Assembly (NCBI RefSeq): GCF_016612545.1
Contig: NZ_JAENRY010000015.1
Span: 1 to 56,150, forward strand
Direction: 5' to 3'
DNA length: 56,150 nt
Source: Streptomyces sp. MBT65
GTDB lineage: Bacteria; Actinomycetota; Actinomycetes; Streptomycetales; Streptomycetaceae
The number at the start of each line of letters is the position of its first letter. Position 1 is the stretch's first letter. The notes under the pieces were generated by a model. It was not told the DNA's origin and searched no databases. It worked only from the letters and a program-made list of their open reading frames with translations. Positions 35,539-43,403 of this stretch are shown piece after piece. A program made the translations under genes and the position numbers.

Positions 35539-37361
35539 GGCCCCGGATACCGCTGCGCAAGCGGTTGTTGGTCCGGCTGCTCGTCGCCACCGTGCTGATC
35601 GCGCTCTGCTCGGTCGGCGCGACGGCCTGGCTCGCGGTGGAGACCACCACGAGGGCCATCCGGGAGGAGCAGGGCCAGGATCTCGCCGACGACATGCGTA
35701 TCCTCGCGCAGCTCAGCGGATACGCCGCGACCCACCCCGACTGGAAGGGCGTCGCGCCCACCGTCCGCGCCCTGTCCAAGAAGATGGGCCGGCGTATCGC
35801 CCTCACCACCTCCGACCGCACCCTCATCGCCGACTCCGCGCCGCACGGCACCTCCCTGCCGCCCCGAGCGGCCGCCGGCGTCGACCCACTGCACACCGAC
35901 ACCTACACGGAACCGGGCGCACAGCTCAGCGGCCTCGACCCCCGGGTCGTCGGACCGTACCGGGTGACCGCGAAGGAGCGCGCCCGGCTGATGGGGCTGG
36001 CCAAGGAGCGGCGCGCGTGCTTCGCCCAGGCCGGTATCGACACGACCATCACGATGACACCGAGCGGCCGTCCCGTCCTCACCGACGCGGACGGCAACGA
36101 CGCCAACGGCTATGTGCCCACGCAGTGCGCCGACGGGAAGCTCAACACCCCGACCGCCACCGAGAACAAGGCGCTGAAGAAGCTGATCGTGAGCGCCCAG
36201 CCCTGCATGCTGCAGGGCGGTGTGACCTTCAAGGTCCCCTACTTCGGCGTCGACGTCTTCGACAAGAGCCTCGGCTCCCGCTACGTCACGGGCGCGTACA
36301 ACAAGCTGGGCGACGCGGCCGCCACACGCAAGGCGGAGGCCTGCACCGACAACGCCCGCCGCGCCCAACTCGACCCCTACGTGGCGCCGGTGGCCGAACT
36401 GTTCCTCGGCGGTGGCGACACCACCGCGCCCCGCTTCGACGTCTCCCCGGCGAACAAGGCCAAGGTCGTCGGCGCGGCGGCGGCCGTACTGGCGCTCACG
36501 GTCCTGGTGACCGCGGTTGTCGCCACGAGACTCGTACGCCCCCTGCGCGCGCTGACCGAAGCGGCCCAGCAGCCACCGGAGTTGCACGTCCGGGTGCCGG
36601 TGCGGACCAGGGACGAGACGGGCATCCTGGCCGAGGCGTTCAACGACCTGACCGAGCGCCGGGAACGCATGGAGGCCCAACGCAAGGCCATGGTCAGCGA
36701 CATCGCGCATGAACTCCGCAGCCCGCTCACCAACATCCGCGGCTGGCTGGAGGTCACCCGGGACGGCTTCGTCGAACCCGACCCGGCGCTGCTCGGCTCC
36801 CTGCACGAGGAGGCGATGGTCCTCCAGCGGGTCATCGACGACCTCCAGGACCTCGCCGCCGCCGACGCCGGCACCCTGCGCCTGCACCGCGAACCCGTGC
36901 GCGTCGAGGACCTCGTCGACCAGATCGTCGCCGCGTACCGTGTCTCCGCCGACACCGCCGGGGTCGCCCTCACCGGCAAGACGGACAACTCCCTCTGGCT
37001 TGAGGCGGATCCGGTACGCATGCGCCAGGTGCTCGGCAACCTCGTGTCCAACGCGCTGCGCCACACACCGGCCGACGGCACCGTCACCCTGACCGCGTGG
37101 CGCGACGGTGACGACATCGTCCTGACCGTAGCCGACACCGGAACCGGCATCGCGCCCGAGAACCTCTCGCACGTCTTCGAACGCTTCTGGCGCGCCGACC
37201 AGTCCCGCAGCCGCCGCACCGGAGGCAGCGGCCTGGGCCTCTCCATCGTCCGCGACCTGGTCGCCGCGCACGAGGGCACGGTCGAGGTGGCGAGCGAACC
37301 GGGCGCCGGTTCCGTGTTCACGCTGCGGCTGCCCAACTCCGCTCCTCCGGAGGGGGATTGA
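35535..37361 (+). CDS. Membrane histidine kinase with a large extracytoplasmic sensor
   Basis: 608 residues. TM1 is about residues 12-34 and TM2 about 310-333, enclosing a roughly 275-residue extracytoplasmic domain with four cysteines (in RRACFAQ, PTQCADG, AQPCMLQ, AEACTDN) that could form two disulfides. HAMP (ATRLVRPLRAL) is followed by HisKA with H392 (SDIAHELRSPLTNIRGWLE) and HATPase_c with GNLVSNALRHTP, DTGTGI, FERFWR and GGSGLGLSI. It is the cognate kinase of the overlapping response regulator. The sensor domain matches no family I recognise; an oxidative or cell-envelope signal is only a guess from the cysteines and neighbours. Confidence 0.94.
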
Positions 37362-37403
37362 CGCCCACTCATTTAGGCGCTTCCCCAAGGGAGTTGGAGC
37401 AGG

Positions 37404-38624
37404 TCACTGCTCCCGCAGGCCCCACGGCGACCCGTACTCCGTCAGCAGGTCCAGGAACGGGCCGGCCGGGAACGCCTCCGGGCCCAGCACACCCGAGCCG
37501 GTCCACGCCCCCGTGGCCAGCAGCTCCAGGGCGACCACCGGGTTGATCGCGGTCTGCCAGACCACCGCCTGGGAGCCGTACTCCGCCATCGACCACTCGT
37601 TGTCGACCACGTGGTACAGGTACACCTCGCGCGGCGCCCCGTCCTTCGTGCCGCGTACCCACGTGCCCGCACAGGTCTTGCCGCGCATCCGGTCGCCCAG
37701 CGCCGCGGGGTCGGGCAGACAGGCAGCGACGACGTCGCGCGGCGACACGGCGACGGGGCCCGTGGAGCTCGGCACGGTGACCGGCTCGGTACGGTCAAGT
37801 CCCAGCAGGTGCAGGGTCTTCAGGGTGTCGATGAACTCGTTGCCGAGCCCGTACTTGAAGGTGACCCGCTTCGCGTCGACCCAGCGCGGGACGAGCAGCA
37901 CCTCCTCGTGCTCCACGTTCACGCACTCGACCGGGCCGATGCCCTCGGGGAAGTCGAACACCTCGGGCTCGCTGAACGGTTCCGTGGTGAACCAGCCGCG
38001 GTCGGCCTCGTAGACCACCGGCGGGTTCAGGCACTCCTCGATCGTGGTCCAGATGCTGAAGGAGGGCGCGAAGTCGTAGCCGTCGACGGTGAGGTTCGCG
38101 CCGTCGCGGATGCCGATCTCCTCGATCTCGTCGAAGAGTTCATCGGCGGCGTACCGCGCGAACACGTCGGAGAGTCCGGGCTCCACGCCCATCCCGACGA
38201 GCGCCAGCGCGCCCGCCTTCTCCCAGTCGGCCGCGTCCTCGAACTGCGCGTCGCCGAGCTTGACCCCGCACTCCTCGTACGGCCGCTCCGGGTGCGGCCG
38301 GGACAGCGACATCGCCATGTCGAGATAGTTCGCCCCGGCGGCCCGCGCCGCACGGAACAGGGGCAGGACGAAACGCGGGTCGGTCGCGTTCAGCAGCACA
38401 TCGCACTCGTGCGCGCGCAGCGCCGCCACGACGGCCTCCTCGTCGTTCGCGTCCAGCCGCTCGGCGCGGAACCGGACGCCGGCGTCCCCGAGCGCGGCGA
38501 CCGCCGCCTCCGCCCGCGCCAGGTCGTAGTCGGCGACCACCATCGCGTCGAAGAACGGACGCCGGGCCGCGATCCGGGTGACCGCGGTCCCCACACCACC
38601 GGCTCCCACGAGCAGTACACGCAT
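37404..38624 (-). CDS. Saccharopine-dehydrogenase-family oxidoreductase
   Basis: 406 residues, ATG at 38624 with GAAGGAG upstream. The Rossmann motif is VLLVGAGGVGTAVTRIAARR with D35-like ADYDLARAEAA. Family text includes LNATDPRFVLPLFRAARAAGANYLDMA and GMGVEPGLSDVFARYAADELF. The C-terminal domain (DTLKTLHLLGLDRTEPV; VYLYHVVDNEWSMAEYGSQA) matches the catalytic half of LYS9/carboxynorspermidine-dehydrogenase-like enzymes. It probably reduces an imine between an amino acid or amine and a keto-acid. It is divergent from a TetR gene that likely controls it. Confidence 0.92.
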   Translation of the reverse strand: MRVLLVGAGGVGTAVTRIAARRPFFDAMVVADYDLARAEAAVAALGDAGVRFRAERLDANDEEAVVAALRAHECDVLLNATDPRFVLPLFRAARAAGANYLDMAMSLSRPHPERPYEECGVKLGDAQFEDAADWEKAGALALVGMGVEPGLSDVFARYAADELFDEIEEIGIRDGANLTVDGYDFAPSFSIWTTIEECLNPPVVYEADRGWFTTEPFSEPEVFDFPEGIGPVECVNVEHEEVLLVPRWVDAKRVTFKYGLGNEFIDTLKTLHLLGLDRTEPVTVPSSTGPVAVSPRDVVAACLPDPAALGDRMRGKTCAGTWVRGTKDGAPREVYLYHVVDNEWSMAEYGSQAVVWQTAINPVVALELLATGAWTGSGVLGPEAFPAGPFLDLLTEYGSPWGLREQ

Positions 38625-38734
38625 GGCAAGAACTCCTTCACTGCCGATATCCCACTGGCGATACAACGCCGGTCGTGCGGCTAAGGTCAATGGCGTTGGC
38701 ATAAGGACACGCGAGGAGACACGAGGAGACCGCG
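38625..38734. promoter_or_regulatory. Divergent promoter region with inverted repeat
   Basis: CAACGCC (38664-38670) and GGCGTTG (38692-38698) form a perfect inverted repeat with a 21-bp gap, bracketing a minus-strand -35-like TTGACC (38690-38685) with TTGTAT 18 bp further on. This is a candidate site for the divergently encoded TetR protein. Confidence 0.4.
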
Positions 38735-39442
38735 ATGCCGAAACCGGTGGTGTCCGAGGAGAAACGACGCAGGCGCCGTCCCACCAAGAGCGGCGCCGTC
38801 CTGTCCGAGCAACTGATCGTCGACACGGCCCTGCGCATGCTGCGCGAACACGGCAGCGCGGGCCTGACCGCCCGCCGCCTGGGCCTCGCCCTGGACGCCG
38901 ACCCCAGCACGCTCTACCGCTACTTCCGCGGCATGGACGAGCTGACCCTGGCCATCGGCGACGCCCTGGTCGGACAGGCGCTGCGGGGCTGGGAGCCGAC
39001 GGGGGAGTGGCGCACCGACCTGCGCGCGATCGGCCTGCGCATCCACGCGGCGTACGTGGCCCACCCACAGGCGGCCCAGCTCACGGCGAGCCGGGTCACC
39101 GGCCGGGCCAACGAACTGGCCGCCGACGAGGCCGTGTTGGACGTCCTGCGCACGGCGGGTTTCCCCCTGCCGGACACCGTGCGGATCTACCACGCGTTCA
39201 TCGACCAGACCCTGGCCTTCGCCGCCCTCGACGCCGCGTCCCTCGCCCTGCCGAGCGCGTCGCTCCGCGCGGACGAGGCCATGTGGCGCTCGACGTACGC
39301 CCGCCTGCCCCGCACCACCCACCCCCGTATCTCCGAGGCGGCTCCCCTCCTGGCGTCCCGCATGGTCGACAGCGCGTATCCGACGGCACTGGAGATGCTG
39401 CTGGACAGCGCGGCGGCGCAGTTGAGGGCGGGGCTCCCTTAG
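38735..39442 (+). CDS. TetR-family transcriptional regulator
   Basis: 235 residues, ATG at 38735 with GAGGAGA just upstream. The N-terminus is basic (KRRRRRPTKSG), followed by the HTH LIVDTALRMLREHGSAGLTA, RRLGLALDADPSTLYRYFRG. The C-terminal domain resembles the TetR_C tetracycline-repressor-like class (GEWRTDLRAIGLRIHAAYVA). Divergent from the saccharopine-dehydrogenase-like gene, 110 bp apart, so it probably represses that gene and itself. Confidence 0.93.
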   Translation: MPKPVVSEEKRRRRRPTKSGAVLSEQLIVDTALRMLREHGSAGLTARRLGLALDADPSTLYRYFRGMDELTLAIGDALVGQALRGWEPTGEWRTDLRAIGLRIHAAYVAHPQAAQLTASRVTGRANELAADEAVLDVLRTAGFPLPDTVRIYHAFIDQTLAFAALDAASLALPSASLRADEAMWRSTYARLPRTTHPRISEAAPLLASRMVDSAYPTALEMLLDSAAAQLRAGLP

Positions 39443-39513
39443 CGGCGAGTGCGGGTCGGCAGGAGTCAAGGGGGTCGGCTCGCCACACAGGCAGCACAGC
39501 CGGACTCCCGGCC

Positions 39514-40413
39514 CTAGTCCCGCAACACCCCCGCCGCCACCCTCGCGACCGACTCAGCCACCGCCGCCAGCGCGGGCGAATCCAGCTTCCACTGCTGCCA
39601 GTACAGCGGTACGTCGACCGACCGCTCCGGCGCGAAGTTCACCAGCCGCCCCGCGTCCAGCAGTTCGGCGGCCTGCATCTCCGGGACCATGCCCCAGCCC
39701 AGTCCGGCGGCGACGGCGGCCACGAAGCCCTCCGAGGTCGGCACGAGATGACGTACCGGACTCGCCCCGCCCTGCCCCCGCCGCAGCCGCCGTACGAAGG
39801 AGTCCTGAAAGTCGTCGAGACGGTCGAACGTCACCACCGGTGCTTCCGGCAGCGCGTCCCGCAGTGGGCCGGCGAGGCAGGTCTTCCTGAACTCCGGGCT
39901 CGCCACCGGCAGATAGCGCATCCGGCCCAGGGCCCGGACCGAGCAGCCCGGTACCGCGTCCGGTGACGAGGTGACCGCCGCCATGACCAGGCCCTCGCGC
40001 AGCAGGGCCGCCGTGTGGTCCTCGTCCTCGCGGCGGAGTTCGAAGCAGACCCGGAGTTCGCGCGGGACCTGGGTGAGCGCGCCCAGGAACCAGGTGGCGA
40101 GCGAGTCCGCGTTCACCGCGACCGAGACCCGGGTCGGTTCGCCCGCCTCGCTCATGCCCAACTCGGCGCGTGCGTCCCGTTCCAGGCGGGCCAGTTGGCG
40201 GGCGAAGCGCACGACCACCTCGCCGGACTCCGTCGTCCGCACCGGCTTGGTGCGCAACAGCAGGACCCGGCCCGTGCGCTGCTCCAGGGCCTTCACCCGC
40301 TGGCTGATCGCCGAGGGCGTCACATGCAGGGCGGTAGCCGCCGCGTCGAACGTGCCCTCGTCCACCACCGCGAGCAGCGTCCGCACCTGGTCGAGAGGCA
40401 ACTCCGAAACCAT
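39514..40413 (-). CDS. lysG: LysR-family regulator, LysG/ArgP type
   Basis: About 299 residues from the ATG at 40413; a GTG at 40416 is equally possible. The N-terminal HTH (LDQVRTLLAVVDEGTFDAAA, LHVTPSAISQRVKALEQRTG) carries the VTPSAISQRVKALE text typical of ArgP/LysG/IciA. The effector domain has VNADSLATWFLGAL and GLGWGMVPEMQAAELL. LysG proteins sense basic amino acids and switch on the divergent exporter lysE; the same arrangement exists here. The A/T-rich stretch at about 40420-40446 between the genes is the expected binding region. The minus-strand TAACAT (40430-40425) lies 8 nt from the GTG, so the message has almost no leader. Confidence 0.93.
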   Translation of the reverse strand: MVSELPLDQVRTLLAVVDEGTFDAAATALHVTPSAISQRVKALEQRTGRVLLLRTKPVRTTESGEVVVRFARQLARLERDARAELGMSEAGEPTRVSVAVNADSLATWFLGALTQVPRELRVCFELRREDEDHTAALLREGLVMAAVTSSPDAVPGCSVRALGRMRYLPVASPEFRKTCLAGPLRDALPEAPVVTFDRLDDFQDSFVRRLRRGQGGASPVRHLVPTSEGFVAAVAAGLGWGMVPEMQAAELLDAGRLVNFAPERSVDVPLYWQQWKLDSPALAAVAESVARVAAGVLRD

Positions 40414-40469
40414 CACGAGCGCTAATGTTACGTAAGAATCTTTAGCTGTACTCCCGATGCCGGAGTCCC

Positions 40470-40475
40470 TAGCGT
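40470..40475 (+). promoter_or_regulatory. Candidate -10 box for leaderless lysE
   Basis: TAGCGT ends 6 nt before the GTG at 40482. There is no Shine-Dalgarno at a usual distance, so transcription may begin at the start codon. The -35 region is weak, as expected for an activator-dependent promoter. Confidence 0.45.
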
Positions 40476-40481
40476 CGAGGC

Positions 40482-41093
40482 GTGACCAACGCCCTCTCCG
40501 CGGCGGCCGCCGGCTTCGGCACCGGCCTCTCGCTCATCGTCGCCATCGGCGCCCAGAACGCCTTCGTCCTGCGCCAGGGCATCCGCCGCGAGGCGGTCCT
40601 CGCCGTGGTCGGCATCTGCGCCCTGTCCGACGCGCTGCTCATCGCGCTGGGCGTCGGCGGAGTCGGCGCGATCGTCGTCGCGTGGCCGGGCGCGCTGAGG
40701 GCGGTCGGCCTGATCGGCGGGGCGTTCCTGCTCGTGTACGGCGTGCTCGCCGCCCGCCGGATCTTCCGCCCCGCCGCGCTGAGCACCGAGGGCGAGTCGA
40801 CCGGCTCGCGCCGCCGGGCCGTCCTCACCTGTCTGGCGATGACCTGGCTGAATCCGCACGTCTACCTGGACACCGTGTTCCTGCTCGGCTCGATCGCCGC
40901 CGACCGCGGCCCGCTGCGCTGGACCTTCGGACTCGGCGCCGTGTGTGCCAGCCTGTGCTGGTTCACCGCGCTCGGCTTCGGTGCCCGTCTGCTCAGCCGC
41001 TTCCTCGCCAGACCCTCGGCCTGGCGGATCCTGGACGGTCTGGTCGCCGCCACGATGATCGGCCTCGGCGCAACTCTCGTCGCCGGTGCGTGA
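40482..41093 (+). CDS. lysE: LysE-family basic amino-acid exporter
   Basis: 203 residues with six predicted membrane helices. The N-terminus has the LysE signature GLSLIVAIGAQNAFVLRQGI, with ALSDALLIALGVGG and the conserved TWLNPHVYLDTVFLLG. It exports lysine and/or arginine when intracellular pools rise. It is transcribed divergently from lysG across a 65-70 bp gap, the arrangement of the Corynebacterium lysGE pair. Confidence 0.95.
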   Translation: MTNALSAAAAGFGTGLSLIVAIGAQNAFVLRQGIRREAVLAVVGICALSDALLIALGVGGVGAIVVAWPGALRAVGLIGGAFLLVYGVLAARRIFRPAALSTEGESTGSRRRAVLTCLAMTWLNPHVYLDTVFLLGSIAADRGPLRWTFGLGAVCASLCWFTALGFGARLLSRFLARPSAWRILDGLVAATMIGLGATLVAGA

Positions 41094-41172
41094 GATACCG
41101 GATGCGGCGGCCACAGCCGGTGCTGCGATAGTGAACCCGGTCGATTAGATGTAGCGAGCAACCAGGAAGCCA

Positions 41173-42489
41173 GTGGACACCAGCGAGAGCACCGACAGCG
41201 GCACCGAACCCGAGGCGGGGACGGAGAAGGACGCAGTGCCCGCCGCCGGCCCCCGGCGCGGCTGGCGCCGCTGGGCGATGGACACCCGCCCGCTGCGCAT
41301 CCCCGCCTACCGCCGCCTGTGGTCCTCGACCATCGTCACGGCCGTCGGCAGCCAGCTCACCGCCGTCGCCGTACCCAAGCAGATCTACGACATCACCGGC
41401 TCCTCCGCCTGGGTCGGCGCCGCCAGCATGGCCGGACTGCTGCCGCTCATCGTGTTCGCGCTGTGGGGCGGCTCGCTCGCCGACAGCATGGACCGCCGCA
41501 AACTGCTCCTGATCACCAACAGCGGCATCGCCGTCACCTCGGTGCTGTTCTGGCTCCAGGCCGTCACCGGCCTCGAATCCGTGGCCGCGTTGATGCTGCT
41601 GCTCGCGATGCAGCAGGCCTTCTGGGGCCTCAACGCGCCCGCCCGCAACGCCTCCATCGCCCGCCTGGTCCCCGGCGAGCAACTGGCCGCCGCCAACGCG
41701 CTGGGCTCGACCGTGATGCAGACCGGCCAGGTCGTCGGACCGCTCCTCGCGGGCGCCCTCATCCCGGTCATCGGCCTGCCCGAGCTGTATCTCATCGACG
41801 CGCTGGCCCTGTGCGTCACGCTCTGGGCGGTCGTCCGGCTGCCCTCGCTGCCGCCCCTGGAGTCGGCGACCCCGCGCCGCGCGGGCTGGCGCGAGGTCGC
41901 CGCCGGGTTCCGCTACATCGCGCTGCACAAAGTGCTGCTGTTGTCCTTCCTCGCCGACATCATCGCGATGGTCTTCGGCATGCCCCGCGCCCTGTTCCCG
42001 CAGCTCGCCGCCCAGACCTACGCGCCCTACGGCGAGGGCCTCGCCCTCGGCATGCTGTTCGCGGCGATCCCCATCGGGGCGGTGGTCGGCGGGCTGTTCT
42101 CCGGCACGTTCTCGCGGGCGCGGCGACACGGCTGGATGGTGATCGGCGCGGTCGTCGCCTGGGGCGCGGCCATCACCGGGTTCGGGCTGAGCGGCAATCT
42201 GTGGATCGGCGTGGTGTTCCTCGCCGCCGCCGGGGTCGCCGACATGGTCTCCATGGTGTTCCGCGGGGCGATCCTGCTGTCCGCCGCCACCGACGAGATG
42301 CGCGGCCGTATGCAGGGCGTCTTCACCGTCGTCGTCGCGGGCGGCCCCCGCCTCGCCGACGTCCTGCACGGCACGGCGGGCTCGGCCTTCGGCCCCCGCA
42401 CGGCGGTCGCCGGCGGCGGCATCCTGGTCGTGGTCATCATGCTGACCCTCGCCTTCACGGTCCCGGCGCTGCGCCGCTACCGCATCTGA
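41173..42489 (+). CDS. MFS transporter (EntS-like exporter)
   Basis: 438 residues from a GTG at 41173 with AGGAAG at 41164-41169. A soluble, acidic N-terminal tail of about 45 residues precedes 12 predicted helices. MFS signature text includes GGSLADSMDRRKLLLITN (motif A region), QQAFWGLNAPARNASIARLV and QTGQVVGPLLAGALI. The pattern is closest to the enterobactin exporter EntS and macrolide-efflux-type MFS_3 proteins. The substrate is unknown. It ends 6 bp before the convergent cNMP-binding gene. Confidence 0.93.
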   Translation: MDTSESTDSGTEPEAGTEKDAVPAAGPRRGWRRWAMDTRPLRIPAYRRLWSSTIVTAVGSQLTAVAVPKQIYDITGSSAWVGAASMAGLLPLIVFALWGGSLADSMDRRKLLLITNSGIAVTSVLFWLQAVTGLESVAALMLLLAMQQAFWGLNAPARNASIARLVPGEQLAAANALGSTVMQTGQVVGPLLAGALIPVIGLPELYLIDALALCVTLWAVVRLPSLPPLESATPRRAGWREVAAGFRYIALHKVLLLSFLADIIAMVFGMPRALFPQLAAQTYAPYGEGLALGMLFAAIPIGAVVGGLFSGTFSRARRHGWMVIGAVVAWGAAITGFGLSGNLWIGVVFLAAAGVADMVSMVFRGAILLSAATDEMRGRMQGVFTVVVAGGPRLADVLHGTAGSAFGPRTAVAGGGILVVVIMLTLAFTVPALRRYRI

Positions 42490-42495
42490 GCGGGC

Positions 42496-42945
42496 TCAGA
42501 CGGGCCGATGGATCGCGTAGTGCTCCATCAGCTTGCTCCGGGTCAGCTCCAGCCGGTGCGCGAGGATCTCCGCGACGATCCGCACCAGGGAGAGCCCGAG
42601 CAGCGGATCCTCCACGCACAGCGCGAGCACGGCCGCCGCGTCGAACTCGTAGGCCCGCACCGCGCTGAACGCCTCCGCGCCGAAATCCCAGGTGTACGGC
42701 GGGAACAGCCACGACCAGCCGAGCAGATCGCCGGCGCCGAGACTGGCCACGGTGACCCGCTGCTGCGGGGTGACCTGCTGGTCGAGCGAGACGGCGCCGG
42801 AGCGGACGACCCAGAAGCGGTCGGCCGTGCCGCCCGCGTCGAAGATCCTGGAGTCCTCGGCGAACGAGACCTCGTGCGCGAGTTCCATCAGCCGTTCGCG
42901 CTGGGCCTGGGGCAGGGCGGTCAGCAGTTTTATCGCTTGGGTCAT
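42496..42945 (-). CDS. Stand-alone cyclic-nucleotide-binding domain protein
   Basis: 149 residues, ATG at 42945 with GAGGAG upstream. Nearly the entire protein is one Crp-like beta-roll (MELAHEVSFAEDSRIFDAGG, DRFWVVRSGAVSLDQQVTP, LGAGDLLGWSWLFPPYTW) followed by a long helix (LLGLSLVRIVAEILAHRLEL). There is no C-terminal DNA-binding helix-turn-helix, so it is not a transcription factor on its own. The arginine and glutamate expected to hold cAMP are not clearly in place. It may act by binding another protein. Confidence 0.92.
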   Translation of the reverse strand: MTQAIKLLTALPQAQRERLMELAHEVSFAEDSRIFDAGGTADRFWVVRSGAVSLDQQVTPQQRVTVASLGAGDLLGWSWLFPPYTWDFGAEAFSAVRAYEFDAAAVLALCVEDPLLGLSLVRIVAEILAHRLELTRSKLMEHYAIHRPV

Positions 42946-43046
42946 GGCACAGGGCTCCTCGCCGGCAGCGGATCCGGAATTCTCCCTACGCCCATTTCAG
43001 CCGCTGTCGACGTCCCGGGCACCTCGGGGGACGGAATCAGGGCATG

Positions 43047-43083
43047 AAAAAGCCCTGGCTGGACGGGGGAGACCAGCCAGGGC
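43047..43083 (-). terminator. Rho-independent terminator with U-tract
   Basis: CCAGCCAGGGC/GCCCTGGCTGG stem (43052-43062 with 43073-43083, perfect 11 bp, 10-nt loop) followed on the minus strand by five T residues (43051-43047). It ends the NDH-2/FUSC/small-protein transcript. It is the most canonical terminator in the window. Confidence 0.9.
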
Positions 43084-43175
43084 CGTTGAGCGGTGGCCTG
43101 GAGGACGGTCGAGTCGACTCCGTGACCACGTATGAATGAACCGTAAACCATCCACGGGCATTTCGTACCCAGCTC

Positions 43176-43195
43176 AACCGGTCGCGTGACCGGTT
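43176..43195 (-). terminator. Second hairpin immediately after the small gene stop
   Basis: AACCGGTC-(4 nt)-GACCGGTT, perfect 8-bp arms, begins directly after the stop codon of the 61-residue gene. With the U-tract hairpin about 100 bp further on it forms a double terminator. Confidence 0.65.
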
Positions 43196-43381
43196 TCACT
43201 TCTGGGCATGCCGGCCGGGGGCCACGATCTCGTCCAGCACCCGCAGCACGACCTCGTAGGCCACCTCCCGTACGGGGTCGCCCTGCTCCGACCACGTGTG
43301 TGCCTCCTGGGCGGCGAAGGCCCGGGCCCGCTGGATGCGCCGCAACAGTTCGCCGGAGTCCACGACATCAGTCATGTCCAT
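43196..43381 (-). CDS. Small conserved-looking hypothetical protein (61 aa)
   Basis: MDMTDVVDSGELLRRIQRAR starts a helical, charged 61-residue product (RAFAAQEAHTWSEQG; VREVAYEVVLRVLDEIVAPG). Starts at 43381 (preferred, GGGG about 6 nt upstream), 43375 or the GTG at 43384 are possible. The ribosome site lies in the 22-bp gap after the FUSC stop, so it is the last gene of that operon. No domain is recognised; the amphipathic pattern suggests two helices. Supported as a gene by the ribosome site, operon position and a terminator directly after the stop. Confidence 0.7.
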   Translation of the reverse strand: MDMTDVVDSGELLRRIQRARAFAAQEAHTWSEQGDPVREVAYEVVLRVLDEIVAPGRHAQK

Positions 43382-43403
43382 CACCTACCCCGGTGCGCGG
43401 ATT

